Shown: piece by piece, positions 33,301 through 42,879 of the stretch
How the letters are laid out: each line of letters opens with the position of its first letter
Position numbering within the stretch: position 1 is the stretch's first letter
Assembly: GCA_009760855.2 (NCBI GenBank)
Contig: WPIO01000009.1
Coordinates: 4,309,001 to 4,373,000 of the forward strand
DNA: 64,000 bases
Reading direction: 5' to 3'
Source: Cristatella mucedo
Lineage: Eukaryota; Bryozoa; Phylactolaemata; Cristatellidae
Notes under the pieces: model-generated
Database searches by the model: none
The model's input: only the letters and a program-made list of their open reading frames with translations
What the model was told of the DNA's origin: nothing
Position numbers and translations under genes: made by a program

Positions 33301-33589
33301 CTATTATAATTACCTTCTCACCATGGACGTAGATTAACAAGAAGACATGGATCGGGGGACGATATAGCGATGACGAGCAGATGATTACATCGCCTCCCAC
33401 TGTCTGTGTGGACGACACTGCGGTTCAGAAACACCCAGCTGCATCAGCAATGCGAACTGCAACGTCCTAGCTGTGCCACTAATGCCATGGGCGTTTGTAG
33501 TTGGAAAGACATGGTCATGGGCTGCTCGACCGTCATGGCACCGCCTCTGAATGGCTCAGTGGTGGCACTACCAGACGTAGCCGTGCTTG

Positions 33590-34270
33590 CCTCAGGCGCA
33601 GCCGCCGATGTAACGACACCTGCTGCCGCAGTTCCTGTTCCTCTCTCAGGTGCAGCCTACGATGAAACAACACTAGATGCTGCCTTTCTCCTCCCGTCTT
33701 TAGGTGGAGCTGACGATGTAAGGACGCCTGCTGCAGTAGCCGTCCGTGCATTGAGTGCAGTCGACGTTGTAGCGACGCCTGCTGTTGCTGTGGAAGTCCT
33801 TTCCTCAGATTCAGCCTACGATGTGACGATGCCTGCTGCTGCCTTGGCCCTCCCGTCCTTAGGTGCAGCTGACGATGCAACGACACCTGCTGCTGCCGCA
33901 TCTGTACGTAACTCGCTTCAGGTGCAGCCAACGATGTAACGACACATTCTGCTGCAGTTGCCGTTCGTCCCTCAGGCCTACGATGAAAAGACACTTGACG
34001 CTGCCTTTGCCCTCCTGTCCTTAGGTGCAGCTGACGATGCGACCACACTTGCTGATGCCGTATTCGCACTTTCTTCAGGTGAAGCCGACGATCTAACAAC
34101 ACCTGCTGCGGCCTTAGTCGTTCCCCCTCAGGTGCAGCTGACGATGCAACGACACTTGATGCTTCCTCAGTCCTCCCATCGTTAGGTGCAGCTGACGACG
34201 CAACGACACCTGCTGCTGCCGTAGCCGTACTTGTCTCGGATGCAACCGATGATGTAACAAGTCCTGCTGC
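33590..34270 (+). repeat. 54-bp coding-phase minisatellite (about 12 units)
   Basis: Tandem units of about 54 bp (18 codons), each containing GACGATGTAACGACACCTGC-like sequence. Neighbouring units alternate between a TTPAAA type and a TTLDAA type, so a 108-bp higher-order unit is likely. The plus frame is open from 33406 to 33939 and the reading phase is largely kept across units, giving GA-x-DD-x-TTPAAA repeats. The array is interrupted by one shift near 33930. It may be the repeat domain of a decayed or low-complexity secreted protein; no flanking exon or signal peptide is seen. Confidence 0.75.
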
Positions 34271-34493
34271 TGCAGAATACTATGGTTATGGCGTATCTAG
34301 CTTAGTAGTTAGGAAAATATATTACATAAGTAGGTTTTTGTATAGCATATCATATTTTAGGAGAAACAGGTGGTTTATCGTAGCTCAAAATCTGCTGTAG
34401 CAGCGTCCTAGCTCAGAGTTAAGTAGTGCACCAGCACGCTGAGTGGTATAATTATCAATTTAAAAAAAGTGTTCTACGGGTGTATATAGGAAT

Positions 34494-35048
34494 GAGCCAA
34501 TCTTCTGAAACTCCAAGACTTGAAGACTGCACTTCAAGATAGGTTTATTGAGTGGTTGGATATGACTAGGGACAAGGAGCGATATGATTTGTTTTTTAAG
34601 TTATCCAATGATTTAACTGTCCTTGATAGAAGAAATTGTCAGAGTATTAGTGAATATAATAATAGACTTAGAGAAATTGGTAAAATATTGTTTAAATTCC
34701 AGAGAATTAAGGTCACATAAAGATAAGCTTAAAACAACTATAATGATTGCCATAGAAGCAAGGCAAGGCGTTTACAGCGTTTTGAGTGAATATGAAGAAC
34801 GTAGAATTTATGAACAGATTAAGTCTAAGAAGATACAGGAAGAAAGAAATGCTCTCAGACACTTAGCTGCTGAGCAAATGCTGGAAGAAATTAAAGTTAG
34901 AGAGGATAGAATCGAGCATGTTAGAGAAATTCTTAATAACTATCAATTTGATCACATGTGGGATAGTTGTGGCTGTCATGATATGCGTAGTGTATGGTAT
35001 GATGATATCGATAGACTTAATGATAACATTTATATCCTGAAATCTTAA
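34494..35048 (+). pseudogene. Unassigned helical protein of element 2 (one frameshift)
   Basis: Two overlapping plus frames, 34520-34720 and 34735-35048, look like one gene of about 180 codons with a single shift near 34715. Segments include ALQDRFIEWLDMTRDKERYD, VYSVLSEYEERRIYEQIKSK and a Cys/His-bearing end (WDSCGCHDMR). It is strongly helical, with long Glu/Lys/Arg stretches. Product not recognised. Opposite in strand to the capsid genes of the element. Confidence 0.5.
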
Positions 35049-35079
35049 CCCATTTTAGCTACTTTTTCTTTCTTTACAT

Positions 35080-35580
35080 AGAAAGTGGATAGAGATAAAA
35101 ATATTCAAGATTTCATCAAGCACGTTAGCAGAAATTTGGATTAATCACCACCTATCAGAGGTTACCTGTTACCTTTCGTTATGGTAAAGATTATCTAGAA
35201 AACTTTTTCAATATTATGATCATCATTTGACTATCTCAAAACTCCTAATACGATTACTTTAATGGTTGTTAACGGATGTTCTTACGAAGTAAATCCACCC
35301 AATACACACGTAGAAATTACTTTTTGTGATTCTACTGACGATTACAATCTTACAGTCCCTTTGCAGCAAATGTAAAGCGCCTAGAAAGAGATTAAGTTCT
35401 CTGAGGGCGCTTTATCAAGTACATTATTATTATTATTATTATTATTACAGTGGATCAATACTTGCCTAGATTACCATACCAAGTATCCATCATGTATTAC
35501 AACTTTAATCGTGACATAGATGAAATACCACTTAATAGTTATACTGATGTTTCATTATGCATCTTCTTTCAATTTTTCTC
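35080..35580 (+). pseudogene. Unassigned gene of element 2, interrupted by a LINE-A tail
   Basis: The frame YLKTPNTITLMVVNGCSYEV followed by NPPNTHVEITFCDSTDDYNLTV (about 35230-35358) is interrupted by the 95-bp LINE-A tail. It resumes with VDQYLPRLPYQVSIMYYNFN (about 35452-35510) and an IPLNSYTDVSLCIFF stretch. Strand-like alternation is compatible with a beta-rich protein, but no family is recognised. Confidence 0.4.
35358..35452 (+). mobile_element. LINE-A tail-only insertion
   Basis: Just the last ~95 bp of LINE-A (TTGCAGCAAATGTAAAGCGC to a TTATTATTATTATTATTA end) inside a coding-like frame that continues on both sides. Confidence 0.85.
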
Positions 35581-35589
35581 TAGATTCAC

Positions 35590-36027
35590 TTTCAATTAGC
35601 TGATGAGAATGTGACGAATAGAGAGATGGCAAGCCTAAGAGTAGAGCTTTCTAAGAAAAAGTACACTTACCTTTCAGCTGAAAGCGATAAAAGCTTGTTT
35701 GAAAAAAGTTACGGTAGCCTCCCACATATTTAAATTATTAATTATTTGTACAGGTGTTCTTACAGCTATTCTCAGTTCTTATGTGGATCCAATGGAGGAG
35801 ATCCGTCACATTTCCACAGCAGGCGCTGCTTCTCGCTTGATTTGGCGAATTGCAGCGTCATTTCACAGATAGACAAACGAAAGCACCTAAAGCTAATCAG
35901 CAACGATAAGCGATTAGAGAAGGCGATCGACGCGTCATCAGACTATGCGGACGCTCAAGAGGAGTTGCACGATGTGCTCGTCAGTGGAACGAGTTCAGTT
36001 AGACTCAGCACTATTGAGAACATTTAA
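35590..36027 (+). pseudogene. Unassigned protein with a hydrophobic segment (element 2)
   Basis: Frame pieces LADENVTNREMASLRVELSK (about 35597-35655), then IFKLLIICTGVLTAILSSYV (about 35728-35790), a clear membrane-like segment, then after a shift a charged helical tail ending VSGTSSVRLSTIENI at 36027. Layout (helix, transmembrane hairpin-like part, helix) resembles small two-TM effector or holin-like proteins such as SLATT domains, but this is a weak analogy. It converges on the integrase gene. Confidence 0.4.
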
Positions 36028-36865
36028 CTCTTCTCCTAAAAAACTTCTCTTAACTTCATTTACCCAATATCTGATTTTCTGACCTCGCCTGCACATAATT
36101 CTCACAATCGTATGAACAATAATTCAGCGAATAATTTGCGACCGGAGCTCTTCTTCTTTTCTCGCTTTCAAGCCTCCATCTTCTAGCAAGTATCTAACAG
36201 TAGCTCCTAACTCTAAAGAATCCTCACTTTTACATTCTGTTTTTTTGTCATTAATTTATTATCACGTCTGCAGGTTTCTTATCAATCACAACGGTCTCGC
36301 TATTGTTCAGGTAATCTATCACCTTCAGCAAGTTTTTAATCCACTCCCTGTTTCTTTCGCCGTCTCCTGCTTCCCACCCTTTTTCATACTGATACATGAA
36401 TAACCTCTCAGCGACAGTTCTGTCCAGTATTTTAACCATTGCCACGTTCTTCTTAGTAACTTCTTCTCTAATTATTAGCTGTCATCTTATGTTTTTCCAT
36501 TTCTTTTTTAAATTCTCGTTTAAACTCTGATCCAGGATGTACAGTCGTTTACCCTCAGCCATTTGAGTTTGCTTCTATAGTAGATGCTTCTTATAGCCTT
36601 GCTAACATCTCTAGCAGTCTTCGTCTTTGAAGCTCTGGCATCTGTATACCTGCTCGCCACATCTATAACGCATAGTGCATACTTTGTATCCTCTATCGTT
36701 AGGTAGGTAGAATGTATCCGCTCGATGCTGATCGTTTGGTACGCTGACATCGAGGAAACCGCTAGGAATATTTCTAGGTCTGCTCTTGAATGCCTGACTG
36801 ATGGCAGCATTCTCATAAAATTCTCTATCTATTTTTCTTTCATTTAATGTTTTGAAAGACATTCT
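36010..36865 (-). pseudogene. Retroviral-type (Polinton) integrase of element 2, broken
   Basis: This would insert the element's DNA. Minus-strand blocks in order: ADTFYLPNDRGYK (about 36725-36690), then in another frame YALCVIDVASRYTDARASKT (about 36690-36625), HPGSEFKREFKKEMEKH (about 36545-36495), ILDRTVAERLFMYQYEKGW (about 36435-36375), VIDKKPADVI (about 36290-36262), and a C-terminal SH3-like part with GATVRYLLEDGG (about 36215-36180) and FLGEEL near 36035. The first catalytic Asp region is present. Where the family has the second Asp (VDPG) the sequence reads His, and where it has Glu (VERFNRT) it reads Lys. Several shifts and stops. Clearly dead. Confidence 0.85.
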
Positions 36866-36877
36866 TCTATTAAATAT

Positions 36878-37384
36878 ATGGCTTCGATTTGCGATTCGTC
36901 TAAAGTAGAGTTAAAATGTCAAGATATTTACGAATTATTTAACGCTAAAATCTCAGGATTAATTTGCATCAGATATAAACCTCAAATCTTAGGACGCTAG
37001 AAGTTTGTGTGCGCATACTGTGACTAGAATGAGAACGAAACCGATTCTGCTAGCGATAGTAAAGTGTGCATGAAGTGTTATAGATTGGTTTGCAAGACGT
37101 ATTTGAAAACGTCTCAGTTATTGTTAAAGGTAAAAATAATGTGTAATTATGCATTCATTGGTCGGGGATGTACACATTTCAAATCTAGACATATATTCGC
37201 TACCAACTGCGAATATAAACCACCTATCAACCACACGCGTCCAGATCTGTTTCACAAGATAGTTGAATCGATCATGATCATGATCTTCAATACAACTCGA
37301 TATAAATTGAATAGCACACAGCTCAGGGAGGTATCGTTTTTAATATTTCACCTGCTATATTTATGTAACTGTATAACTGACTAA
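36878..37384 (+). pseudogene. Cysteine-rich zinc-finger protein, TRAF/SIAH-like (element 2)
   Basis: One plus frame from ATG 36878 to TAA 37382 with two in-frame TAG codons (about 36998 and 37022). It contains CAYCD..., then VCMKCYRLVCKTYLKTS (Cys-x2-Cys-x4-Cys), then CNYAFIGRGCTHFKSRH followed by CEYKP. The last block has the spacing and the C-x-Y-A-..-G-C...H....C-EY-P pattern of the SIAH/TRAF-type zinc fingers that follow a RING in host ubiquitin ligases. It overlaps the start of the integrase region head to head and meets the fibre gene tail to tail at 37381. A captured host-like regulator is possible. Not verified by search. Confidence 0.5.
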
Positions 37385-38165
37385 AAGAACAACGTTTTTG
37401 TTTCCACTCTTAGTAGTGACTTTAAAACCAACAGGACCTCTAGTAAAAGCATCCTGGTATCTCCACGCCCTTCAATAGCACTAATTATCCTGACGTCTCC
37501 TGCTGGTAACGTGCTATTCGGGCTTTGAGGAAAAGGAATACAAGTGTTACCTCCAGCCACGTGTATGGAGGTGATTATTATAGGAGCTTTATCTATGGTC
37601 GTCCAAGTGTAAGCTGTAGAAAAAGGTATTTCCCCAAGCATTGACTTACCAGCCAATGACATCACTACCACTTCGCTAACTCTTTTACCGTTGGCTGTGT
37701 CAGCACGGGATTTTTTGCAGGCGTCTGTTGTATTGGCGGAATTCATCGCATTGGTTATCTTGTTGCAACCCATGTTTAAGTCATATCCAACAGGCAAAGA
37801 CTTTAGAATGACATTACGTTTCAGATCCCTATAGGTAGCGCACAAGTTATCATCCAAAGTGGTAGGATTAGTAAAACTAGAATTACAGTTATCGGAATTA
37901 ATAGCGAACCCTCCCATGTTCGAATCTCCAGTTATCGTATCACCAGCCTTATTAACGCTGGAGTCAAGCTGACTTTTAACGACCAAATCGTTTGCATTAA
38001 CGGCAGTTCCAACGTTGGTCAATGTTTTACCATAGCAATCGATAGTGGATATGGTAGTCATGATGGTAATTCTTGTTAAGCTCCTATCAGCGTAATCTTT
38101 TTTTAAAGGCATCTCCAGGATTTACTGGGTCTTTAACATTCATGACTTTGCTTCCGGTCATTTTC
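37381..38165 (-). pseudogene. Fibre-like protein of element 2
   Basis: An open minus frame from 38112 to 37381 (243 codons) preceded, after one shift, by MTGSKVMNVKDPVNPGDAFK at about 38160-38105. It contains spaced copies of the phage/Polinton fibre pattern (D/C-x-G-x-K/T-hydrophobic-T-N-hydrophobic-...-A-x-D): YGKTLTNVGTAVNANDLV near 38045-37990, GDSNMGGFAINSDN near 37925, and LNMGCNKITNAMNSANTTDA near 37775-37715. The C-terminal half is beta-rich (SIHVAGGNTCIPFPQSPNS). Such proteins form trimeric receptor-binding spikes. One of the longest intact frames in the element. SINE-1 sits just before its N-terminus. Confidence 0.65.
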
Positions 38166-38325
38166 AAGTCTGTGTAAGCTGGTTTAGTCTAGCGGTTAGC
38201 GTGCTCGCCCCGACCAAGGTCTGGCTGAGGTTGTGGGCTCGAGCCCCGAGGCATATGTTAAGCATGGGAATAGAGATTAAGTTCTCTTGGATCGCTATAC
38301 CAATAAATTATATATTCAATAGATT
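38165..38325 (+). mobile_element. SINE-1 copy in the fibre gene region
   Basis: Full-length-like copy: tRNA-like head GTCTAGCGGTTAGCGTGCTC, box B GTGGGCTCGAGCCCC, and the L2-type tail AGAGATTAAGTTCTCTTGGA ending in AATAAATTATATATT. Confidence 0.9.
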
Positions 38326-38474
38326 ATATATTCCGCAGACGCTAGTGATTTAATATTCTTTCGTGAGCATACTATGCTATTATAAATTTGAAACTCTAGC
38401 TTTGTTTACTACTTCTGTGACTAACGGTACCAATCTTTTAAATCTATCTTTATCTGTTTCTCTAAATATTTGTA

Positions 38475-38945
38475 TTAACATTTTTTAACGTAGAAAATAA
38501 AATCGAATTCATTTTCTTTCTTATGGTTGCATCTTCCGTGATTGGCTATTAGACTAAAATTGAAATCGTAACTTATCTCATGCTTTAGAAGGTACAAAAA
38601 TACAGATTTACTGATGGGTATATAAATGCCTTCTTCTGCGGGTATTGGAACTTTTCCGGCGGCAATATACTCATTAGGTTTATGACCACAATTTAAACCA
38701 GGAATGCATGTCTCGAATTCGCCGAGCAAAAATTCTTCTATATCTAACATGTACAATCCTAGTAGATACTGCATTTTGCATTGAGGCGGTATCTTGCCTT
38801 CGACGAGGTTTCTAGACCACAGAAATTGTATCACTACAAGTTTTTTTAGACTCTCTATCATAAATCATTCCAACTAGACTATAACAATAACAACAATCTT
38901 TAGAGAAGCAGTCATTAGAATTAGTTATGTCGCTTTTAAATTTCA
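38475..38945 (-). pseudogene. Conserved unassigned gene 'PGLNCG' of element 2
   Basis: Starts at ATG 38945 (KFKSDITNSNDCFSKDCCY). After a shift an open frame runs 38861-38475 and includes VVIQFLWSRNLVEGKIPPQC, YLLGLYMLDIEEFLLGEFET, CIPGLNCGHKPNEYIAAGKV and a cysteine/histidine-bearing IANHGRCNHKK near the end. The same blocks occur in element 1 (23551-23885). The start lies right after the end of another small conserved tail (KTFEPIVPKLL). I know no named family. The conserved Cys and the NDC and GLNC motifs suggest metal binding or disulphides (inference). Confidence 0.6.
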
Positions 38946-39192
38946 TTTTTAGTAGCTTTGGAACTATCGGTTCAAACGTTTTTCAAAAAAGTAAGTGCGC
39001 TTAATTCTAGATTTTTATTGGTTATTTTTTATTAATAATAATACATATAATTTCCTAACTCATTTTTTCATCAGCTTTTGCATTTTTCAAAGATCGGATG
39101 TACTTCCAATCCACCAATGTTTATTCGCATAGACTCTAACAATTCATCACTTCCTTGCTTCATTCATCTACAATATAATGTGATTTAAATTA

Positions 39193-40760
39193 ATCGATAG
39201 GAGTTTGAACTGCTGGTGGTTTCAACGCCTTAAAAGCAGTACCATCACCATTGACGATGAGATCGAGCTCAGTTTCAGAAATCATAGTGTTGTGAATTAT
39301 ACATCCGTTAGCATTCGGTGCAGTTCTAAACTTATTACTGACATCTAGAATGTTAGTGTTCCTCAGAGACTGCTAGTTGAATCTAAGATTGATGACGTGG
39401 AATGGATACAACGAAACATAACCTGGAAGATGGGTCCCTGTTCCAGCAACGTGGTTACCCACACCTAGAAACATTTTCCTAAACTGAGTGAAATCCATGT
39501 AAGCCATGGGGCATTGAGCTAGAGAAAAGTTGCTCAAGCGCCTCAATTCTGGGTATTGGCTTCCACCTCCAGGTTGAACCGTGATGCTTTCAAAGTTACC
39601 GTGATTGAATACTGTGTTATTACCAGTGTAACTATTATAATTATTTGAATTCTGAAATTTAAGTGTGAGCCACCTAATTTTCTCATCTTGCGCTTGAATT
39701 GTAAGTCTATGCGTTTGCTGAAGACTATCTGCAATATGTGAGTTTTAATGCCTTCTATTACTGTAAATGAGTTTCATTCTACCATTCACCTCTCGCATCT
39801 TATCGATTAGCGATCTTCGTATCGAAATTCTAGGCTTAACTTTAGGGACCAGATGAAGCTTGTCTAGGAATACTCTGGTTGCACCGCTGGTTGTCTGAGG
39901 CGCAGGAGCAGCGGCAGCAGAAAGCAGCCGTAGCAGAAAAGTGCAACGCATTCACGTCTCCAAGTGTTTCTATTTTTTAGCAAGATTTCAATGTTCGCGT
40001 TATAAATGATCTTGCCCACGTCTGCGCAGGATCCAGAGATCCTGTCCAAAGGCAGGATTCTACTGGAGCATCTATTTTGATGAGATTAAGTTCCTAGGGC
40101 AAGCTTCCTCATCGCCCAACCAACATTGGCTACACCGGCATTAGCACATACAGGATTAGTTGTATTAGCGACAGGAGCCGCTGCTGGATAGTCATTTGTG
40201 TCTTCATCCTTTCTCCAAAATGAAGCTAGACCTTCTCGCATATTGTTATCGTTAGGATCCAACATTGCAGTAACAATTGTAGAAGTTACAGCCATTCTAT
40301 ATTCATTATTATAATTTTCGACTTCAACTCCTCCAACTCGCAATCGCATTGCATAGGAAAGCCAAGCAGCTTCGTTAATAACAAAAGTGACATTAGCATC
40401 ACGTGGATTAGCATAACTAGCATCGCTAGCAGGTGTTCCCACAGATTGAGCTATATTGCCGCTCCAAAGTTGTAATGCAATGTAATGTATCTCCGTCTGC
40501 AACTCCACAAAGCCATAAAGACTAAGTGCGTGTTACGCAGGAGAGTTTAGTATAGCGCACTCGCAGTCTAACCGGCTTTCGGTACGCATTCGGTAGCCAA
40601 CAGGCTATGCTTCCATCAACCTATCATTAAGCATCAGACAGCATAAAGTAATCCGTATTCCTAGGTTCTATGAAGAATATAGCAGCAGTTTCAGGAGCGA
40701 TAGCAGTTTCTTGAACTCCATCATCAGCTGGAGGATACTCGTGTTATACTTAATGTCACA
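39193..40760 (-). pseudogene. Major capsid protein (double jelly roll) of element 2, broken
   Basis: Minus-strand blocks in order: FFIEPRNTDYFMLSDA (about 40675-40628), interrupted by a LINE-B tail, then 40508-40086 open, with INEAAWLSYAMRLRVGGVEV (about 40385-40325, the capsid V.V....VE block). Next DRISGSCADVGKIIYNANIE (about 40050-39990), then VFLDKLHLVPKVKP and, after a stop near 39747, WLTLKF, MDFTQFRKMFLGVG (about 39500-39460), YPFHVINLRF near 39405, and a C-terminal ETELDLIVNGDGTAF to TAA at 39193-39195. DFTQFRK-x-FLG is shared with element 1. Four or more breaks. Confidence 0.8.
40505..40625 (-). mobile_element. LINE-B tail inserted in the major capsid gene of element 2
   Basis: Minus-strand sequence reads GGCTACCGAATGCGTACCGA, the GTAACACGCACTTAGTC-type block and GACGGAGATACATTACATTG, the LINE-B 3' end. 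Capsid coding resumes on both sides. Confidence 0.85.
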
Positions 40761-40779
40761 GATGGGTGCCGGACGAAGC

Positions 40780-41440
40780 TCTATCTATCAGTCTCGTGGA
40801 AGATCTTATCTTTATCTTGAAAATATTTATCTTCTTTTTCCAATGTATCAAAGTTGTGAGAGGAGCACCCACCTTTTTCTATTGCTGGAGAAGCTTTAAA
40901 TGGAGGAGGTTCAATCACCGTACTTTCACTTTCTTTCAGCATTACTTCTGGTTCTCTCTTTGCCATTCTCGCCATTGATCTGTCCAAGCCCTTATAGATT
41001 ATAGGATCGCTACTTCCTAACCTTTTTGTCGTGATCCGGTTCTCCTCTATTCTTTTGTATTTCTTTTACATTCATACTCTTCATCTTCTCTTCCACGGAC
41101 CAGTCTTGTGCGCTTCTTCATCAAGCAAGTTGTTCTTCCTCTTTTCGCTTTTGCTTTTTCTCCTCCTCGCTAAGTTGTGCAGCCTCCAATCTTTTTTGAG
41201 TATTTTTTATATCTCTCGCATATTTACGATCGTTAACCTGATATGCGATTGTAATGCCAGCGTCAACTGCTGTTTTCACTCAGCTAACAATGTCTTTACC
41301 GTGATCTTTACCAAATTCGCCGACCTTCTTGCCAGCATTATTTGCGCATCACGAGCTCCTGCTCCAAGGATCCAAGGTCTTTCATTCGCTCAATGCGCTT
41401 TAGTGAAGCTCCTCTCCCTCTCTATGATAATCCTTATCTA
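40780..41440 (-). pseudogene. Coiled-coil/basic protein of element 2 (between minor and major capsid)
   Basis: From the minus strand: an N-terminal part with GAGARDAQIMLARRSANLVK near 41360-41300, then TAVDAGITIAYQVNDRKYAR and RLEAAQLSEEEKKQKRKEEE near 41278-41120, strongly Glu/Lys-rich and probably coiled coil. After shifts a Ser/Glu/Pro-rich tail (MARMAKREPEVMLKESEST and on) is open at 40987-40781. Position matches the 21155-21715 gene of element 1. Confidence 0.5.
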
Positions 41441-41499
41441 ATTTCAAGAGTGACTACAGTTTTTGCAATGGCTGTAATTCTTTTTTGTTCAATTCTGAT

Positions 41500-42255
41500 C
41501 CGTTAAAATAATTCAATAATTCGTTTTGTATCGAGAGTGCTGAAAGTAAGATTTAGAAAAGATGGATTGTCAATGTACATGCCTACTTTTCTGCCTGGGA
41601 ATATATCTGCAAAATCCATCATTAATGATGCTTCGCTGTGCTTCTCGTTGCAAGAATTTTTTGACGTGTCAACCAAACTGCCCTTTTACTCTAACTTCGT
41701 TCACATCTTCGTAGGATGGTACTTGTATCTTGTTCCAAGCAACGTACGCGCCAGAGAAATACATCGCTTTCTTAATTTCTTCGTTAGTTTCTCCACCTAC
41801 CTGGTAGCAGGATCAAAGGAGCCCGGCAAGCTTGACGCCGAGCGTAGAGTGTCACGTGTGGAATTAGTTGTACCAGCAAAAGCTTTCGATCCTAGAAACA
41901 CGATGCAGTCACCTTTTACCTGCATGCTAAACTTTCCATCTATATCTAGGATGAGTGCGATGTTCTTGCCAACTCGCGAAATTTCTAAAGCTCCGTCCAA
42001 AGCCATGCATAACGAACCGCTGCTGTAAAAACCAGGTGTGACTGTGACATAACTATAGTTATCGTTGTCGCCTTTAGACTTGTAATACAAAGCGTTATTT
42101 GTGGCAGAAATATTAGCCACAGGTGTGGTCACATATGTAAACTCTATTCTTTTACGACCGATTTCTGTATAACCTTTACTCCATATCTTTGGGTTTAGAG
42201 TCACTCCCCATTCGGATTTATCAATACTGTTGCTTACAAGTTTAATAGCACCCAT
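41500..42255 (-). pseudogene. Minor capsid protein 2 (penton-type) of element 2
   Basis: An open frame from ATG 42255 to 41797 (152 codons) begins MGAIKLVSNSIDKSEWGVTL and contains SYVTVTPGFYSSGSLCMALD (about 42055-41998), the signature (V)T(V/I)PxG.Y......L...L of Polinton penton-like proteins, then LILDIDGKFSMQVKG and a FLGSKAF block. Beyond the stop at 41797 it continues with VGGETNEEIKKAMYFSGAYV then AWNK (about 41800-41725), nearly matching 20745-20800 of element 1. It starts 17 bases after the end of the preceding gene. Confidence 0.7.
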
Positions 42256-42269
42256 TTTATATCAACCCT

Positions 42270-42350
42270 CTAACATTTCAATGTCAACTACGATTTCTTC
42301 TTCGTTAAACTCTAAAGGTATGGTGTAGGTATTATAAGAACTATATTATA
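42270..42350 (-). pseudogene. End of minor capsid protein 1 of element 2
   Basis: Minus-strand TIPLEFNEEEIVVDIEMLEG followed by a stop at about 42270. It corresponds to VLDFGGEQFIVVIKIVEV at the end of minor capsid 1 in element 1, and like it is followed at once by minor capsid 2. Coding sense is lost beyond 42350, so the element is truncated here. Confidence 0.55.
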
Positions 42351-42504
42351 TTAAGGTATCATGCCTAAAGGCACTGTGATCTGTGAACCACACTCGTGAG
42401 GCTCACTACATATTCGGTTAGGGTGTTACATTTGTAGGTGGCCAATGCACTGACTCGGTGGCATGCCTCCTGCTCCTGCAGATGCCGAGCTCGGTTGCAT
42501 ATGC

Positions 42505-42735
42505 TTATCTTTTTTTGAAAGAGATACAGACTGTGTGAGTCTGTGTATTTTTACATGTGTGTATATGTGTATGTGCATGTGTGTACATGCATGCATGTAG
42601 GTGGGTGGGTGGGTTCGCGTGTGTGGGTGCGCTTGTCTGTGTGGGTTCGCGTGTCTGTGTGGGAGCGAGTATGTGTGTGCGCGTGTGTTCGTGCATGCAT
42701 GTGTGTATATGTGTGTGTGTGTGTCTGTTTGTGTG
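42505..42735. repeat. (TG)n-rich interrupted microsatellite
   Basis: GT-rich repeats with GTGTGGGTTCGCGTGTCTGT-type variants, over 200 bp. All frames across it are low-complexity artefacts. Confidence 0.9.
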
Positions 42736-42879
42736 CACTATTTAATGGGTGATATTCAAGACTGGCCGGAATTTGGTTGTAGTCGATGTGCAGCTTCAGT
42801 GCTAAACGTTGAGCTGGGCTTGGTTGATCATGCTTGGTGGGTGCTAAGGAAATAATCTGATAGGTACCATTGGAATGAT

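Larger units (their letters stand above)
34490..42350 (-). mobile_element. Polinton/Maverick (adintovirus-like) element 2, degraded
   Basis: AT-rich block with decayed Polinton genes, mostly minus strand: end of minor capsid 1 (42272-42350), minor capsid 2, coiled-coil gene, major capsid, the conserved PGLNCG gene, a fibre-like gene and a retroviral-type integrase, plus plus-strand zinc-finger and unknown ORFs. Homologous genes differ clearly from those of element 1 in sequence, so the two come from different lineages rather than a recent duplication. Protease, ATPase and polymerase are absent, and the left part of minor capsid 1 is missing beyond 42350. SINE-1 (38165-38325), a LINE-B tail (40505-40625) and a LINE-A tail (35358-35452) are inserted. 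Confidence 0.85.

Noticed and set aside
33533-34102. A 189-codon minus-strand frame rich in Gln and Arg.
   Set aside because: Shadow of the 54-bp minisatellite, open because the repeat unit is a multiple of three.
42505-42855. Several Cys/Val-rich or His/Thr-rich frames.
   Set aside because: All are translations of a (TG)n-rich microsatellite.
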